Made by a program: the position numbers and the translations under genes | Shown here: positions 34,574 through 45,838 of the stretch, piece after piece | Layout of the letters: each line of letters starts with the position of its first letter | How positions within the stretch are numbered: position 1 is the stretch's first letter | Assembly (NCBI GenBank): GCA_010015675.1 | Contig: ML976990.1 | Location: 125,899 to 189,898 of the forward strand | Length of the DNA: 64,000 nucleotides | Direction of reading: 5' to 3' | Source: Byssothecium circinans | Taxonomy: Eukaryota; Ascomycota; Dothideomycetes; Pleosporales; Massarinaceae | Notes under the pieces: model-generated | Seen by the model: only the letters and a program-made list of their open reading frames with translations | Told to the model about the DNA's origin: nothing | Databases searched by the model: none

Positions 34574-36043
34574 TTATAAGGGCCAATCTTGAAGAGCGGA
34601 AGGGTCAAAGTTGGCCATGTAGGCAGCGAAGGGCGTGTTGTTGGCCATTTCTATTAGCCAGGAGTCATTTGTGGCAATGTCATCAGTGTTGTTCGGCATG
34701 GCCATGGCTGGCGTCTCGCTGTACAGGCCGGCATCACTTGATGCCATAGTAGCTCTGACCGAGCTGAAGTCCTTGGGAAAGGTCGCTTCAAGGCCTTGAG
34801 GTTCTGGGGTCGATCGTGGTGGGACTGAGGTTGGCGCGCAGGTGTCGCTCACATTCGAAGTTGCAGGTCGAAAGGCCGGCGCGTCATCCCAAAACAAGGA
34901 CTCGCTGGTAGCCCTAAGATCGAGGTCACCAAATAACGTTGGCTCGCCGATCTCTGACGGGGAGGATGAGGCTACCGAGAGACCAGGTGCACTTTGCTTG
35001 GATTCGCCGCTGTGCGAGATGGGCTGCACCAAAGATTCACTCATGTTGCCGGTATCAAGAGGAAGATCGCCAGCAGACCAAGTGTGGTTGGGCAGACCAG
35101 CAAAGCCAGCGGAAGGAATAGCCCAGTCACTATCAAGGATGGGAAGACAGTCTTGCGAAGGAGACGTTGAATGACTTTCGAGGCCAAAATTGCGGTCGAC
35201 GGACGTCAAACTGCTGTTCCAGAGCCACTGCGAACCACCCATTGTGTCACTCTGATGGCTTTCAGCTGGGGAATGTGTTCCGGTACCAAAGGTCGAATTT
35301 CGACTGGAGAACAGAGGGTCTGGAAAGCAGCCATTGTCAAGGCTTCCCGAGAGAGGTGTGAGGGGTAAGGCATCGACACGCGAGGAAGCACCGAGCATTC
35401 GATAGTACTCCATGTTGGATAGCGATTGAGTATCCGCTGAGCGCGGAGCAGAAGCATCGGTTTGGCCGTAGACATTGCCTTGCGCAAAGGCGGAGAATGC
35501 GGTTTGTCCATGGAGAGTATGCGGACGCGGCAGTTGATAAGGTGCCCCTAACACATGCGCCGAGTTGTTGTTGCGGTGGCATGGCCTGTGGTGGCCATTC
35601 GCGAATACGGTCAGATTGTTCTCCGAATGAGTTGTCGTAGCCTTGGGCCGGACGCGCACATCGTGAAGCGTCTGCTTGCTCGTGTCGAGCCGTAGACCCA
35701 CGGGTTCCTTCTTGTTGCCGCATATGCATTTTGCGCCCGAGTGGCAGCAGCAGGTGGTGGCATCGAGCTTGTCTTTGGATTTGTCCTTGTCCTTCTTGTC
35801 GCCGCAGTCACACTTCGCGTGGTGGGACTTGGCCTTGCGCGCGCCACGGCAATGCTCACACTGTTTGACGGGACGGCCCTTGGGGTTGATGTGGTGCAGT
35901 TCGCGATCTGTTGGGGCCCGATTAGCTCAAGCTTCCCAGCACTATCCATGCCGAGTCAGCGTACCGTGGTGATTGCAGCCGCTCACGCGGTGGCCCTTGA
36001 TGCAGGACTGGCATGCATACTTTTCGCCATCGATCAAAGGCAT
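34574..36043 (-). CDS. copper-fist transcription factor (Ace1/Mac1/Cuf1 family)
   Basis: A copper-sensing DNA-binding regulator; family members control copper uptake or detoxification genes. Two exons, 36043..35965 and 35907..34574, give 470 residues. The 57-base intron interrupts the copper fist, and splicing restores its signature: KYACQSCIKGHRVSGCNHH, then DRELHHINPKGRPVKQCEHC, then RGARKAKSHHAKCDCG. The zinc-binding Cys/His set and the KGRP minor-groove motif are all present. A second cysteine cluster (TTCCCHSGAKCICG) follows within 25 residues and fits the copper-cluster part of the domain. The rest is Ser/Pro/Asn-rich, with an acidic C-terminal end (SWLIEMANNTPFAAYMANFD) that may activate transcription. 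The start was chosen because family proteins begin M-x-LIDGEKYAC. An upstream in-frame ATG at 36247 would add an atypical 68-residue extension. Confidence 0.92.
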
Positions 36044-38211
36044 GCCTCGAGGGGTACGGCCGAACGCGGTCGTCGCAACTCGTGCAGCCGAGCGGTGAGG
36101 TGGCGCGGGCCTGAATGGCGGAAGTGGGAAGCAAAGAATGTAGGGGACGTCTCGCGGGGGCACGAAGAGAATAGAAGAGCGAAAAGAAGTAGAATGGTAA
36201 AATGGTAAAATGTACAGGTGAAAACGCCGTGTGGGTATCTTGTTCAAAGCAAGAACAGGTCGAGGCTATGAGAGGTGAAGACCGCGAACGCCGGAGTGGA
36301 GAGTGGAGTGGGGTGGAATGGTGACGGGAAGAAGAAACCGAGCACAGGACCTCAGTGAGGTGCTGGCCGTAACGCGTGCGATCTGGGCTGAGTAGGAGAG
36401 GCCAAAACGGCGGATGTTGGGTGACTTGGTTCTGGGGTGAGAAGAGGTCTGAGGGTTCGAAGGAAACGAAGAGGGCAGCGCGAGCTTGAGACGCTAAAAG
36501 ACCGCACCGCGCAAGTGCATCGGTGCACGGGCCTCCACCGTCGATGAGAAGGAAACCCTGCTCGAGGTGCAGGCGGCCTTTGAGTCGGCTTTGACCAAGA
36601 CGCCGCACAGTAGTGCGGGATGCACCGATGCAGCTACCGTCCATGTAACGATGGGACCGACCGGCACCGGCCCCTCTCGTCGCTCGCCCATCCTCACCGC
36701 TGCTCTGCGAGCGTGACTTCAACTTCAATCGACTGCTCCGTCACTGGCTGTAGGAACTTGGGACGGGACCTCGAGCACCGATTGTCCGTCTTGTTACTCT
36801 TGGAGCATGGGTGATGCTCTATGCACGGCTGTTGGTTCGCGGTCAGCCCTGGAGATGCTGCCGCCAATGTCTGTACTTGTTGTGATCATGGCCTCGAGAC
36901 GCGGTGTTTCGTCCCAGTCCAAAACTCACTGCCGCCTCATGGACTCATGGAAGTCAGGGACCCGTCCCCGTTGCCAAGCCGACGATCCAGATGCCCTTGT
37001 ATTCTGTGCGGTAGCGGTGCCTCTACATGAGCCTCCTCTCAGGTACGTTATTGGCGCTTGTATATCGTGCACCACGCCGGAGCAAAGAAGCCCTGAGCCG
37101 CAAGCCAGAGCAGAGTCGAGTCTTGGTGGTCGGGATGGGCAATAGCCATCTGGCTTCTAGTTCGCCATCAGGGGTATTGCAAACGTTTGGCAAGTGTTCA
37201 GAACGAAACGACTGCTGTCCTGATTCTCCGTGGCGTTCTATGCGCGCGCTGTCGCTAAATGATTCTGGATATGAATCCTGTTGCGTCTGTCGTGAGCGGC
37301 GTTTCCGTCCTCTGATTCTGTCCTCTGATTCGATGCTGCACCTATCCGTGAGCCTGGTTGCTCTCCAAGTGGCAGCTGACGAGCAATTCATCGTGAACAC
37401 ATTCTGGTGAAGAAGTCACAGTTGATGGGTCAGTAGCACTATGCTGTACCGCGTCACCCAGCGGAGATGACGGCTCCACACGCACGTTGCTTACGGCCTT
37501 GATGCTGAAGGAGCAGCTGGTTGCTGTCATGATGTAGCCCTATCCAATTGATGCTGTTGGTCGTAGCCAGCCCAACCACTAAGAATTCTGAGCCTGCGCA
37601 TCGGCTGTTGTCCCCACTCCCATCTGCCCGAGATGCTGTAGATTGCGATTCGTATATGGGCCGGATACCCGAAAATACTCGTTCGATGTACTCTGGCGTA
37701 CCCGGTATTCTGATAGCTATGTTGCCAGATGCTAGCCAGTACTGTGTGCCAAGTCCTTGCAAATACCTTGCATCCTTTATCACTCGCTCGATAGACGACA
37801 GCGGGGCCTCGCAACAGTGTTGAACACTGCGGTGTTGGTCGTGAGCAGAGAGATGCTGGGGCTGCCGGAGACTCAGTTTGTCCGAGAGCGACTACACCGC
37901 CCGCCAAACGACTCAGGAATATTCCATGACGCACCTAATCATGGACTTTAAACTCATAAACATGCCGCCATTAACTCAAAAGCAAACGCTACACGTTCGT
38001 AGTGATCAGGGTGGTTTTCCACGGTGCCACGCTAGTACAAAACGCGTCAAGCCTCCTCACCCAAAACCCTCGGGTCCTTTACCTACTTGACCTCGCTCGC
38101 TCACAACACGTCGACCTCACTCAGCACGCGCGACCACGACCCCACGACCGCCTCAACGCCTGGCGTAGGCTCGAATCGCCCACTACCGCGCTCGCGATCC
38201 ATTGACTTGAA
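36044..38211. other. 2.2-kb divergent promoter region of two regulator genes
   Basis: This lies between the copper-fist gene (-) and the Rgt1-like gene (+). A 268-codon minus-strand open frame (36728-35922) overlaps the first copper-fist exon in another frame; it is Ser/Pro/His-rich without motifs and may be an upstream ORF or chance. No other candidate gene is seen. Confidence 0.5.
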
Positions 38212-40681
38212 ATGGCCTCCACCGGATCCTACGGCGATGCGGATGCGCCCATGGGACCTGCCGGCATGTACGTCAACCAGAACGGCACACCTCCCGCACA
38301 GCAACAGGCGCAACACATGCACCCGGATCCCGCCGAGGACGCTGCGCTGCGAGAGAACATCCAGCAATTGCAGCATGGAATGCACCAAGTGGCATCGCAA
38401 CACCAGATGAATGCGCTGAGCGCGGCGCATCACCACTTTCAGACACCCCAGCGACCGACGCACTCTCCCCAACACATGGCGCAGTCTGCACAGTCAGTCA
38501 TGGGTCTAGAGGACCACAATGCGTACGGAGACCCAGATAGCGCGAGTAGGAAACGCTCAAAGGTGTCGCGCGCATGCGACGAATGTCGACGGAAGAAAGT
38601 AAGACCGCGCCGTCCCGCCAACGGTGTCCATATAGCTTACAGACAGATACGTTGCGACGCGACAAGCGAGAACGGCCCGGAAGCATGCTCGAGCTGCAAA
38701 CGAACCGGGGCCCGTTGCCAGTTTAGTCGACAGCCCATGAAGCGTGGCCCTAGCAAAGGCTACATTAAGGAGCTGGCAGATCGTTTAGTCAACCTTGAGT
38801 CTCAAATCGGCAGCGGAGCGCCGCCACAAACCTACGATTTCAGCACTGTTCATGACCCAGCCCCGCCAGATACCCAGGCGCCCCCTCAATACCCCCGGAA
38901 GCGCACCCACTCCATGTCCGAAAACTTCACAGATTCGTACAGCCGTGCAAACTGGGCTAGCCAAGAGCGCGGTATTTACTTCTCTCCTGGTTTTGATTTT
39001 CAACTAGGCTGACTGTGTCAGAACAACCTCCGAATGGGACTGCGACGGATGACAATAGGCGGGCCTCCTATGGAGAGATGACGCTTGCTGGGAGTCTCAT
39101 TACCGGATCAAACGAAACGTCTATCAAAGCGTAAGTCGATGCACTCCAACCACTTTAGTTTCAACTCGGTACTGTAGATTTCACTAAAGCTAATGTTATG
39201 CAGGTATTACAACGCTGTTCATCCATCACTACCCCTTCTCCCTCAGGATTCATCTGCACTCAATCGGCTCACACACTGCCCGATTAAGCTGAGGGAGGCT
39301 TTCTTCGTGTCTTTGGAATGCAGTATGCGCTCATTTGCGCCCAAAGCGCTCCCGGCAACTGATATCGCTCCGGTTCAACTAATACACCAGTGCTTCGAAA
39401 TCGTAGATGCGGTGAAGCATCAACTCGAGGACGCCGACAGCTCCCGCCAGCTGTTCAACAATATCTTGTATTGCCAGTCACTCATCTTCCTAATCATTGC
39501 TTCAGACAGGCCGACACCAAGCACAATAGGTAGTACCGCCGAACTCTTGGGTCGACTGGCCGGTTGCATCAGTGCATCTGGTCTCAACGACATGAAGGTA
39601 CTTGCAACATTGCGCGAGAACGATCACGATGTCTTCCAAGCGGCTCGGCGGACTTTCTGGATTGCCTTCATACTTGATCGATTCTACGCTGCAAGTAGAG
39701 ATAAGAACACTCTGCTTCCATCACATTCAGGGTCCGTCTCTCGAGACGACTACGCTGCACTTGGAGAAGCCGGATATCATTTGGCTCGTATGTTACCTGA
39801 CTATCTTCAAACATAATTATTGACACGTCACAGGTGCCGCCGATATCGTTGGACAGGTTGTGTTCATCACACAAGCTGCCAATATACCTAACTTAGACTC
39901 TTACGCCCCAAACACCTTCGCCGTTCTTACCGCAACCCTACCTGCTACCCTGTATCTGAATGGTCAACTCACGCGGTTCCGAGAGTCGCTCGAGATTAGC
40001 AATTTGACGACGAACGAAGCGCCTTATCTCGCACACCAGTACCTCCGCATCTTCATTGCCCGACATTCGGAACACACGGCCTCAACCGAAACGTTGTTCT
40101 TGACCAAAAACTTACTTGCAAGTTTGGCAAACAGTCCGACAACGCCGCTTCACCATATCTTTGCGAGTCTCGTCGCAACTTCTCTGACAGATCTCTCCGA
40201 TCGCGTAGAAACGCAGGTCGAAGCCCATGCTAGCATCAAGGAGATGAGCGATGCTATTGCCACCGAGCGAATTGTCAACCGAAGCAGTGACGGCCTCGGC
40301 TGGGACATCGCTCTCCGAAACCTGTTGCACGACAAGAAAGCCTCTACACCGCCAAACGCGATACACGAGCAGACGAGCCCAGCAGCTCAACCCGAGATGG
40401 CAAGCTTACAGCATCTGGCCGAAGCTGCAGTAAGCGAGCGTGAGAGTGACACGAAAGCCCCGGGCAGCGGTGGGGCCATTCCCAGCGCACCAGTTGTCGA
40501 CGACCTCAAGGCCGCCATGGCTGCTGCTAGCGCCGCAGCGGCAGCACAAGCAGCACAAGCTACAGCAGCGTTAGCCGAACAACACTTGCAAGATGCTCCG
40601 GCCGAGAGCAGCAGCGCCAACAACGGACAAAACTATGAGAGTGCGTCAAATAAAGATGGGTTCATGGCCTCGTTGACTTGA
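38212..40681 (+). CDS. Zn2Cys6 transcription factor, Rgt1-like
   Basis: A binuclear zinc-cluster regulator whose DNA-binding block strongly resembles yeast Rgt1, the glucose-responsive regulator of hexose transporter genes. Five exons, 38212..38598, 38647..38971, 39022..39130, 39204..39787 and 39834..40681, give 750 residues. The zinc cluster has spacing C-x2-C-x6-C-x10-C-x2-C-x6-C (CDECRRKK joined to IRCDATSENGPEACSSC, then KRTGARC). It is followed by the Rgt1-type linker RQPMKRGPSKGYIKELADRL. The first intron (48 bases) falls inside the cluster, a common position in fungi. The C-terminal half carries the fungal transcription factor domain (AYYNAVHPSLPLLP, RRTFWIAFILDRFYAA, NPNLDSYAP-like). 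A Gln/His-rich N-terminus and an Ala-rich tail are low complexity. The name reflects DNA-binding similarity; its targets in this fungus are unknown. Confidence 0.88.
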
Positions 40682-41791
40682 GGTTTTGCTCTTACTTTAC
40701 TTTACCATTGTTCATTATTAACCAACTGGTATGCTGACGCAATGGGCAGTGTATGAGTAAAGCGTTTCGGGGCATTATCAGAGCTACGGATACCATCGTC
40801 GCCTTCTTGCTCGCTGGTAACGTGGGACAGGAGTACGTTTTGTGTGCTTCTTTCCCAGTGTCATCGCTTTCATTGTGTCTCTGATACAATCCTGTGTCGA
40901 AACCATGGATACGACTTCCACTGTCTCAAAAGCTAGAAGTAAGTGCTTCCAACTGTTGGCTCTAGTATATTACGTCGTGTGTTATGTTTGGTAATTGTTT
41001 TGGTTACTTTTTTGTTTGATCGAGAGACTTATACCCCGTTTGCAAGTTGCTCCTTTTGGGGAATCAGGGAGATGGTGTCAGCGTTTCTTAATTAGTGTTT
41101 GAGCGTATAGGGCTTCTTGGGGGTAGAGACCCTAGAGAACATCATTTGGGAGAAAGAGCCTCCATAGCGAACGACTGGTGGGTCTGATACAGGAATATGC
41201 TCATGTGTCAGGCATCTGACATCGCTTTCCGTAGTTTAGGCTTGTTCAAACGTTGCAAGGCTTTTTTTCTATCGCACTGTGGAGGATGTGCTTGGCAGGA
41301 CAATGGATGAATTCAAAGCCCGTCGGAGAGCATCATCATGTAGAGTGAAGAATGGAGAAAAGTCGAGCGCCTTGTCACATTGTCCGATTTCGGAACAGAA
41401 AGTAAGTGATGGTGGAAATTGGGTTTTAGGGACTCCGTGCTTTAATTAGGGGGGCGGGGAGAGAGAAAGAAAGAGGTATGTGGTCACGAGATCGGATTGA
41501 GATGGCCTTTGGGAAAAGGCGAAACAATCGTTAAGATACACGGAATGAAGAAGTGTCTCTCGATAGGAGGAAACATCTGGGGCACTCGTTATCTGAACTT
41601 TAAAAGTAGTGAAGATGGACCTTGGATAATGAGAAAAAGTGACGATGAAACGAGGTAGCATGAGACTCGTGATTTTCGTAAAAGACCTGTTACTGTAATA
41701 CAATATACATCGCAATCGTGACCTAGGCACATCGCCCTTTAACGCCGTGATCAGTTTTAATTCAACCATTCCGTCCGCCACAATTCCACAT
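40682..41791. other. intergenic, convergent 3' flanks
   Basis: No gene is recognised between the Rgt1-like gene and the small GRGGAGN gene. Short frames only, with T-rich runs that fit untranslated sequence. Confidence 0.5.
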
Positions 41792-42228
41792 TCATTCCTC
41801 ACTCGTACTTAGCCGCCTAAACGGACTCTTTAGATTCGTGAATAAAGGGATATGGTGGCCATGATGATCAGATGCCGAAGACGAAGAACGCCATATACTT
41901 CGTCTCCGGGGGTGGGTGGACGATGTTGTTGCTGTTTCTTCGTTAATCCTCCTTTCTGCATGTTGTGATATGGATGAGAAGGATGAGCAGGTAGAGTTAG
42001 GCTTAGTGTCATCGGCTAGAGACTCGAGCTTCTCTTGCGCTGATAGTCTGGCTGAAAGACGGTTTGGGTAGTATTAGCTAGCAATTGAAGCTTTCCAGGT
42101 GGATGTGAACGAAGGAAGAGAGGTGAAGGTGATCGGGAGTAAGGTAGGGAAGATGTACAGAGATTGCCAGCTCCGCCACGGCCGTAAGAGCGGTACCGCT
42201 CGTTGAGTGAATAGTACGAGGAGAACAT
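41792..42228 (-). CDS. small GRGGAGN-motif protein, two exons
   Basis: A 109-residue protein pieced together from two exons, 42228..42159 and 42051..41792. The intron has donor GTACAT at 42158, a GCTAATAC branch-like site and acceptor TTTCAG at 42052. Spliced, the product begins MFSSYYSLNERYRSYGRGGA, reaches the GRGGAGN motif by residue 23, continues LSRLSAQEKLESLADDTK, and ends KSPFRRLSTSEE. The motif YGRGGAGN is the hallmark of a family of small fungal proteins of unknown function (DUF3602-type). The rest is Ser/His-rich and probably disordered. The reading frame stays open for 87 codons after the splice. The unspliced frame would end with an unrelated tail, so splicing is the better reading. 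It lies about 270 bases from the left end of the transposon, which sits in its upstream region. Confidence 0.6.
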
Positions 42229-42502
42229 GTTTTGACTCTGGCATGAAATGACTAGGGGTAGAGAAGAGAAGAGAAGAGGTAATGTTATGGTTATTAATAC
42301 CTTGGCAACTATTCATCTAGCAATCCATAAAACCACTATTGCAGTAGTGAGTGGCCACACAGCTTGCATAAGTACTAGCTTGTATGGTACCCCAACCCTC
42401 GCCCGCCTGGCCACAACGTCATAAGCCTACCATGGTACTTCGACGATCGCCACAACCACACCATCCGGCATTCTCCCTCGGCGCCCAACTAAACTAATCA
42501 TT

Positions 42503-42528
42503 AGGGGGGTTTCCACACTCGATATGAA
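42503..42528 (+). repeat. left terminal inverted repeat
   Basis: This 26-bp repeat is identical to the reverse complement of 45813-45838. The motif TCGATATGAA at its inner edge recurs just inside, at about 42532-42541 and 42613-42622. Confidence 0.93.
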
Positions 42529-42695
42529 AAGTCGATATGAAGGCTGACGATTGCTCGGCTGACGTACGGGTGGTGGCGAACAAAGCTGATATCAGTGAGG
42601 TTTCCACCATGTCGATATGAAGCACTTACGTAACACACTGCCGCGGGGTGATTTTGGTGACTCTCCCACCAAAACGAGGACAGCCAGCGTGAAAA

Positions 42696-43913
42696 ATGGA
42701 TGCGCAGCAGCGACGGGCTATCATGGTGTTGATAGCTTAGTTATACCAGTCAACACAGCAAAACTCCCTTGCGCAAGCCCTTATTGTTTTCGACCAATCA
42801 GGAGAGCCTCAGTGGGCATATCGACCGTATCGACGACTCGGGCCTATACGGCGGTTTATCGATATATGGGCGGAGGAAGAGGATGGCGGTTTTAACGATA
42901 ACTTTTTTAAATTCTACACCCGTTTTACGAAGGCTAAGGTCAAGAGGCTAGCCAGCGTATTCGAGCTGCCCACGAAATTCGCGATCGACGGCCGAGGTGC
43001 CCATGCTACCGTGGAAAGCCCTGAGCACGCGTTAGCTGTATTTCTATGGAGAGCTGCTCACCCGGTTCTGCTTAGTTTCCTGATTACCTACTTTAGTAAA
43101 AGCAGGCCGTGGTTGTCGCGAGTTTACAATGGTGTACTTGATTATATATGGGACACCTAGAGCTCTTGGATTAGCTTTGACCACCAGCTCATGTGTGAGG
43201 GCAAACTGGAGACGTACGCACATGCTATAGGCTATAGCTTTGACAGCAATGAGGATAAGCTTATATTCAGCTTCATTGATGGGACTCAGGTCGCGATTTG
43301 TCGCCCTAGTGAAGAGAATTAGCAGCCGTATTATAGTGGCTATAAGAAGCAGCATGCGCTCAACCACCTAGCTATTTGCCTACCCAATGGCCTCATAGGT
43401 GCGGCCTACCCTGGGGAGCCAGCAGCAGGTGGTAACGCTGCTTTGTGTGTGTCTTTAGGTGTAGGGCGAACTCTCAAGGAGCTGCTATCGTACCTACCAG
43501 AGGATAAGCGTATATACGTATATGGAGACGCGGCTTTTGGCTCACAGTACGGCGTATTGGGCGCGTATAAACGCCCTCATGGCAGGACGATTACCCTAAG
43601 CCAGAAGCGGATAAATCAGTGGTATTTGACGAAGAGGATTATGGTGGAGTGGGGCATAGGAGGAGTAAAGAATAACTTTAAATACCTATCGTATAAGTAG
43701 GGCCTTTGTGTTGGGCTTTACCCAGTTACGTGTTACTTGCCCGTCTTCGCCTTTCTCTTCAATTGCCGTACGTGTATGAGACACGGCAATCAGCTCTCTA
43801 AGATGTTCAATTTGTTACCGCCGGAGCTTGAGGAGTACGTATATACTAAGGGCGCAAGGCCTTTGGAGGGAGCAGTAGTAGGTGCTGGCTTTAGTGTTAG
43901 CTACGAGTGGTAG
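42696..43913 (+). pseudogene. DDE_Tnp_4-type (Harbinger-like) transposase, interrupted by four TAG codons
   Basis: One frame of 405 codons begins ATG at 42696 (MDAQQRRAIMVLIA) and ends TAG at 43911. Four internal stops, all TAG, lie at 42738-42740, 43158-43160, 43320-43322 and 43698-43700; there is no frameshift. Family features: a possible N-terminal helical region (FYTRFTKAKVKRLASVFELP); the first catalytic Asp in FSFIDGTQVAICRP; YSGYKKQHALNHLAICLPNG; the second Asp in YVYGDAAFGSQYG; and the final Glu in RIMVEWGIGGVKNNFKYLS. These match the DDE triad layout of PIF/Harbinger nucleases. In known elements the enzyme cuts the element out and pastes it elsewhere, together with the second element protein. 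The copy is presumably inactive unless TAG is read through. Confidence 0.8.
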
Positions 43914-44343
43914 GAGAGGGTGAATAGTACTAAACCGTACTAGACCATACTGAATGGTTCAGTACTGTAGTGTACAGCTTTTTAAGAAAGCGTGACAGAA
44001 TATACGCTACTTAACTGTTCATGATGAGTAAGTAGATGTTGATTTTGTTATAGTATAAGGCCTTTACTGCCTCACCTCTATACTCTTACTCTTACTTCAA
44101 CGGCTACTAGTGGCCACTAGCGTTGTAGTCCTAGTAGTTTTATTAGTCAAAACCAGGCGCTAGTACTATTTTCAGTAGCTAAGTAAGGAACATCAAAACT
44201 TTAAATATTTCTACTATCTACTCAACGACGCTAAATAACGGAGAAATTGACATGAGGAGAACTTAGTTTAACTAGTTACGCATTCTGTAGCTAGTATGAG
44301 AAATACACCCCCCACTAAGCAAGTGACGTAAAGCACCTCTATA

Positions 44344-45399
44344 CTACACAATACTCTCTCTACTACTACTACTCTCTTTGCCACCTCCACCCTCTTTGCT
44401 ACTACTTTCGCTACCAACTCTCTGCTATAGTAGCCCTATAATCATCTCTAGCTTCTTATCCTGCTCCTACTTCTGCTCCTTAAGCCGCTCCTCTAGAGCA
44501 CCAATTCTCCATTCAACCTTAACTAACGGTGCTGCAGAACCACCCGCTTCTTGCTCCCTACTAAACAGCTCACGAAATACACCAAGAAACTTACGCTGCT
44601 GCTCACGAGAGTGCTCTATCATACGATCGGCGAGAGCGTAGTTCAAAGCGCCATGCCTACGGAGCTTTACATGGTTGTTCTGATCTCGCCCTAAGCCTTG
44701 AGGCTTCTTTGTATGTGGCTTACACTCACTGGCAGCGTCCTCTGCCTCAATTTCTAATAGAGCTGCACGTAGCTTATTGCGCTTATAGTTCTATAAGTCA
44801 ATCCTACGCCTCTCCTTTATCACGGCTTCGCGTTTGGCGTCCTTACTTTTACTATTGCTGACCAACTCCTACTTCTCTAGTAGCGTATTGAGTGCGGTAT
44901 AGTACGAGCCATGCCTTATTTCCCACCCAGACGTATTGTCCTCATCTAGCTCCTGCCTACGGCGGTTCATCTCCCGCAAGAAAAGCGCCTTCAGCGTATT
45001 CTCCTTGTGCTCAAAGGGCTCCTCTCTATTCTCTAAACAGGCGTTTCTCCGCTGAGTTATTACCTCTCTCACGAACCTGAGCTTTCCATTGGGCACTAAC
45101 AAGTGCCCACAGAGCTCTGCTGCTAGCAGTATTACCGCCCTACGCTCCCTCCTCGATATGTGGCCCTTACGCGTTGACTAGTTGTCACCCTCTTCACCAA
45201 CTGAGCTGTACGGCTCGTCCGACCTCTTACTAGAATCGGTAGCGTTGACAGCCTCGTGCTCCAGCTCTAGCTGACGTAGGGTCTCTTGGTCCTCTGCAAC
45301 GCTTGACGCGGTGGCCCGAGGTGGTCTTGAAGGCCCTAGAGTAGGTGAGGCCGACCAGCTGAGCTCGGTGCCAGCATCGCTTTGCATACCCTCAGGCAT
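44344..45399 (-). pseudogene. second transposon protein (Harbinger accessory-like), interrupted by five TAG codons
   Basis: One minus-strand frame of 352 codons runs from ATG at 45399 to TAG at 44346-44344. Internal stops are at 45180-45178, 44871-44869, 44793-44791, 44469-44467 and 44427-44425, all TAG. The reading frame is otherwise intact. The protein is charged and helical. It includes RKGHISRRERRAVILLAAEL, FLREMNRRRQELDEDNTSGW, a basic stretch KERRRIDL, and a C-terminal coiled coil (VEWRIGALEERLKEQK, EQDKKLEMIIGLL). Harbinger elements typically carry a second Myb/SANT-like DNA-binding protein, and this is its likely counterpart by position, but I cannot see a clear Myb motif. A 5' exon might lie toward 45650, where other frames are open. 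Confidence 0.6.
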
Positions 45400-45812
45400 A
45401 TAAGATGACCTGAAGATACCTTAGGTGGCAAGCTGTGTATACGGATTTGGCTGTACGGGCCGCGACTAAGGGTCGACCGGAGAAGCGCCGAGCGCTTCAG
45501 GCCATGGACAAAGGCTCCAAAGTCGCTCACTTTGAGGCTCTCGTGTCGGCTGAGATGGCCCCTCCTCAGCAGCTGAGTGTACGGGGTCGAAAGGCATTTG
45601 GACAAGCTTTGCACTGTAGTGTCTGTTGTTTCTCCCTTGCGGATGCAAATTTTATATCACGCAGTACAAAAGAGGAGAGAGTTGATGGGAAAAACCATCA
45701 ATACAGGTGTGGAGACGCCTAGCTTCTAGCGTGATATGAGCCTTTGCTAACTATCTGAAGTTAGACTTGACGTCAGCCCCGGAAAACAACGGAATGACTC
45801 TTCATATCAGCC

Positions 45813-45838
45813 TTCATATCGAGTGTGGAAACCCCCCT
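45813..45838 (-). repeat. right terminal inverted repeat
   Basis: This is the reverse complement of the left 26-bp repeat. A second TTCATATC copy lies just inside at 45801-45808. Confidence 0.93.

Larger units (their letters stand above)
42503..45838. mobile_element. PIF/Harbinger-like DNA transposon, complete but with both genes interrupted
   Basis: A 3336-base element with perfect 26-bp terminal inverted repeats at 42503-42528 and 45813-45838, beginning AGGGGGGTTTCCACACTCGA. It is flanked by ATT on both sides (42500-42502 and 45839-45841), read as a 3-bp target duplication. If the ends are taken one base inside, the flanks read TA on both sides. It carries a DDE transposase frame on the plus strand and a second frame on the minus strand, the two-gene layout known for Harbinger elements. 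Both frames run the expected length with no frameshift and are broken only by TAG codons. It lies upstream of the GRGGAGN gene and beyond the 3' end of the HECT gene. Confidence 0.85.

Noticed and set aside
43044..43367. 107-codon minus-strand frame inside the transposon
   Set aside because: It is antisense to the transposase, which has clear DDE motifs in the plus frame.
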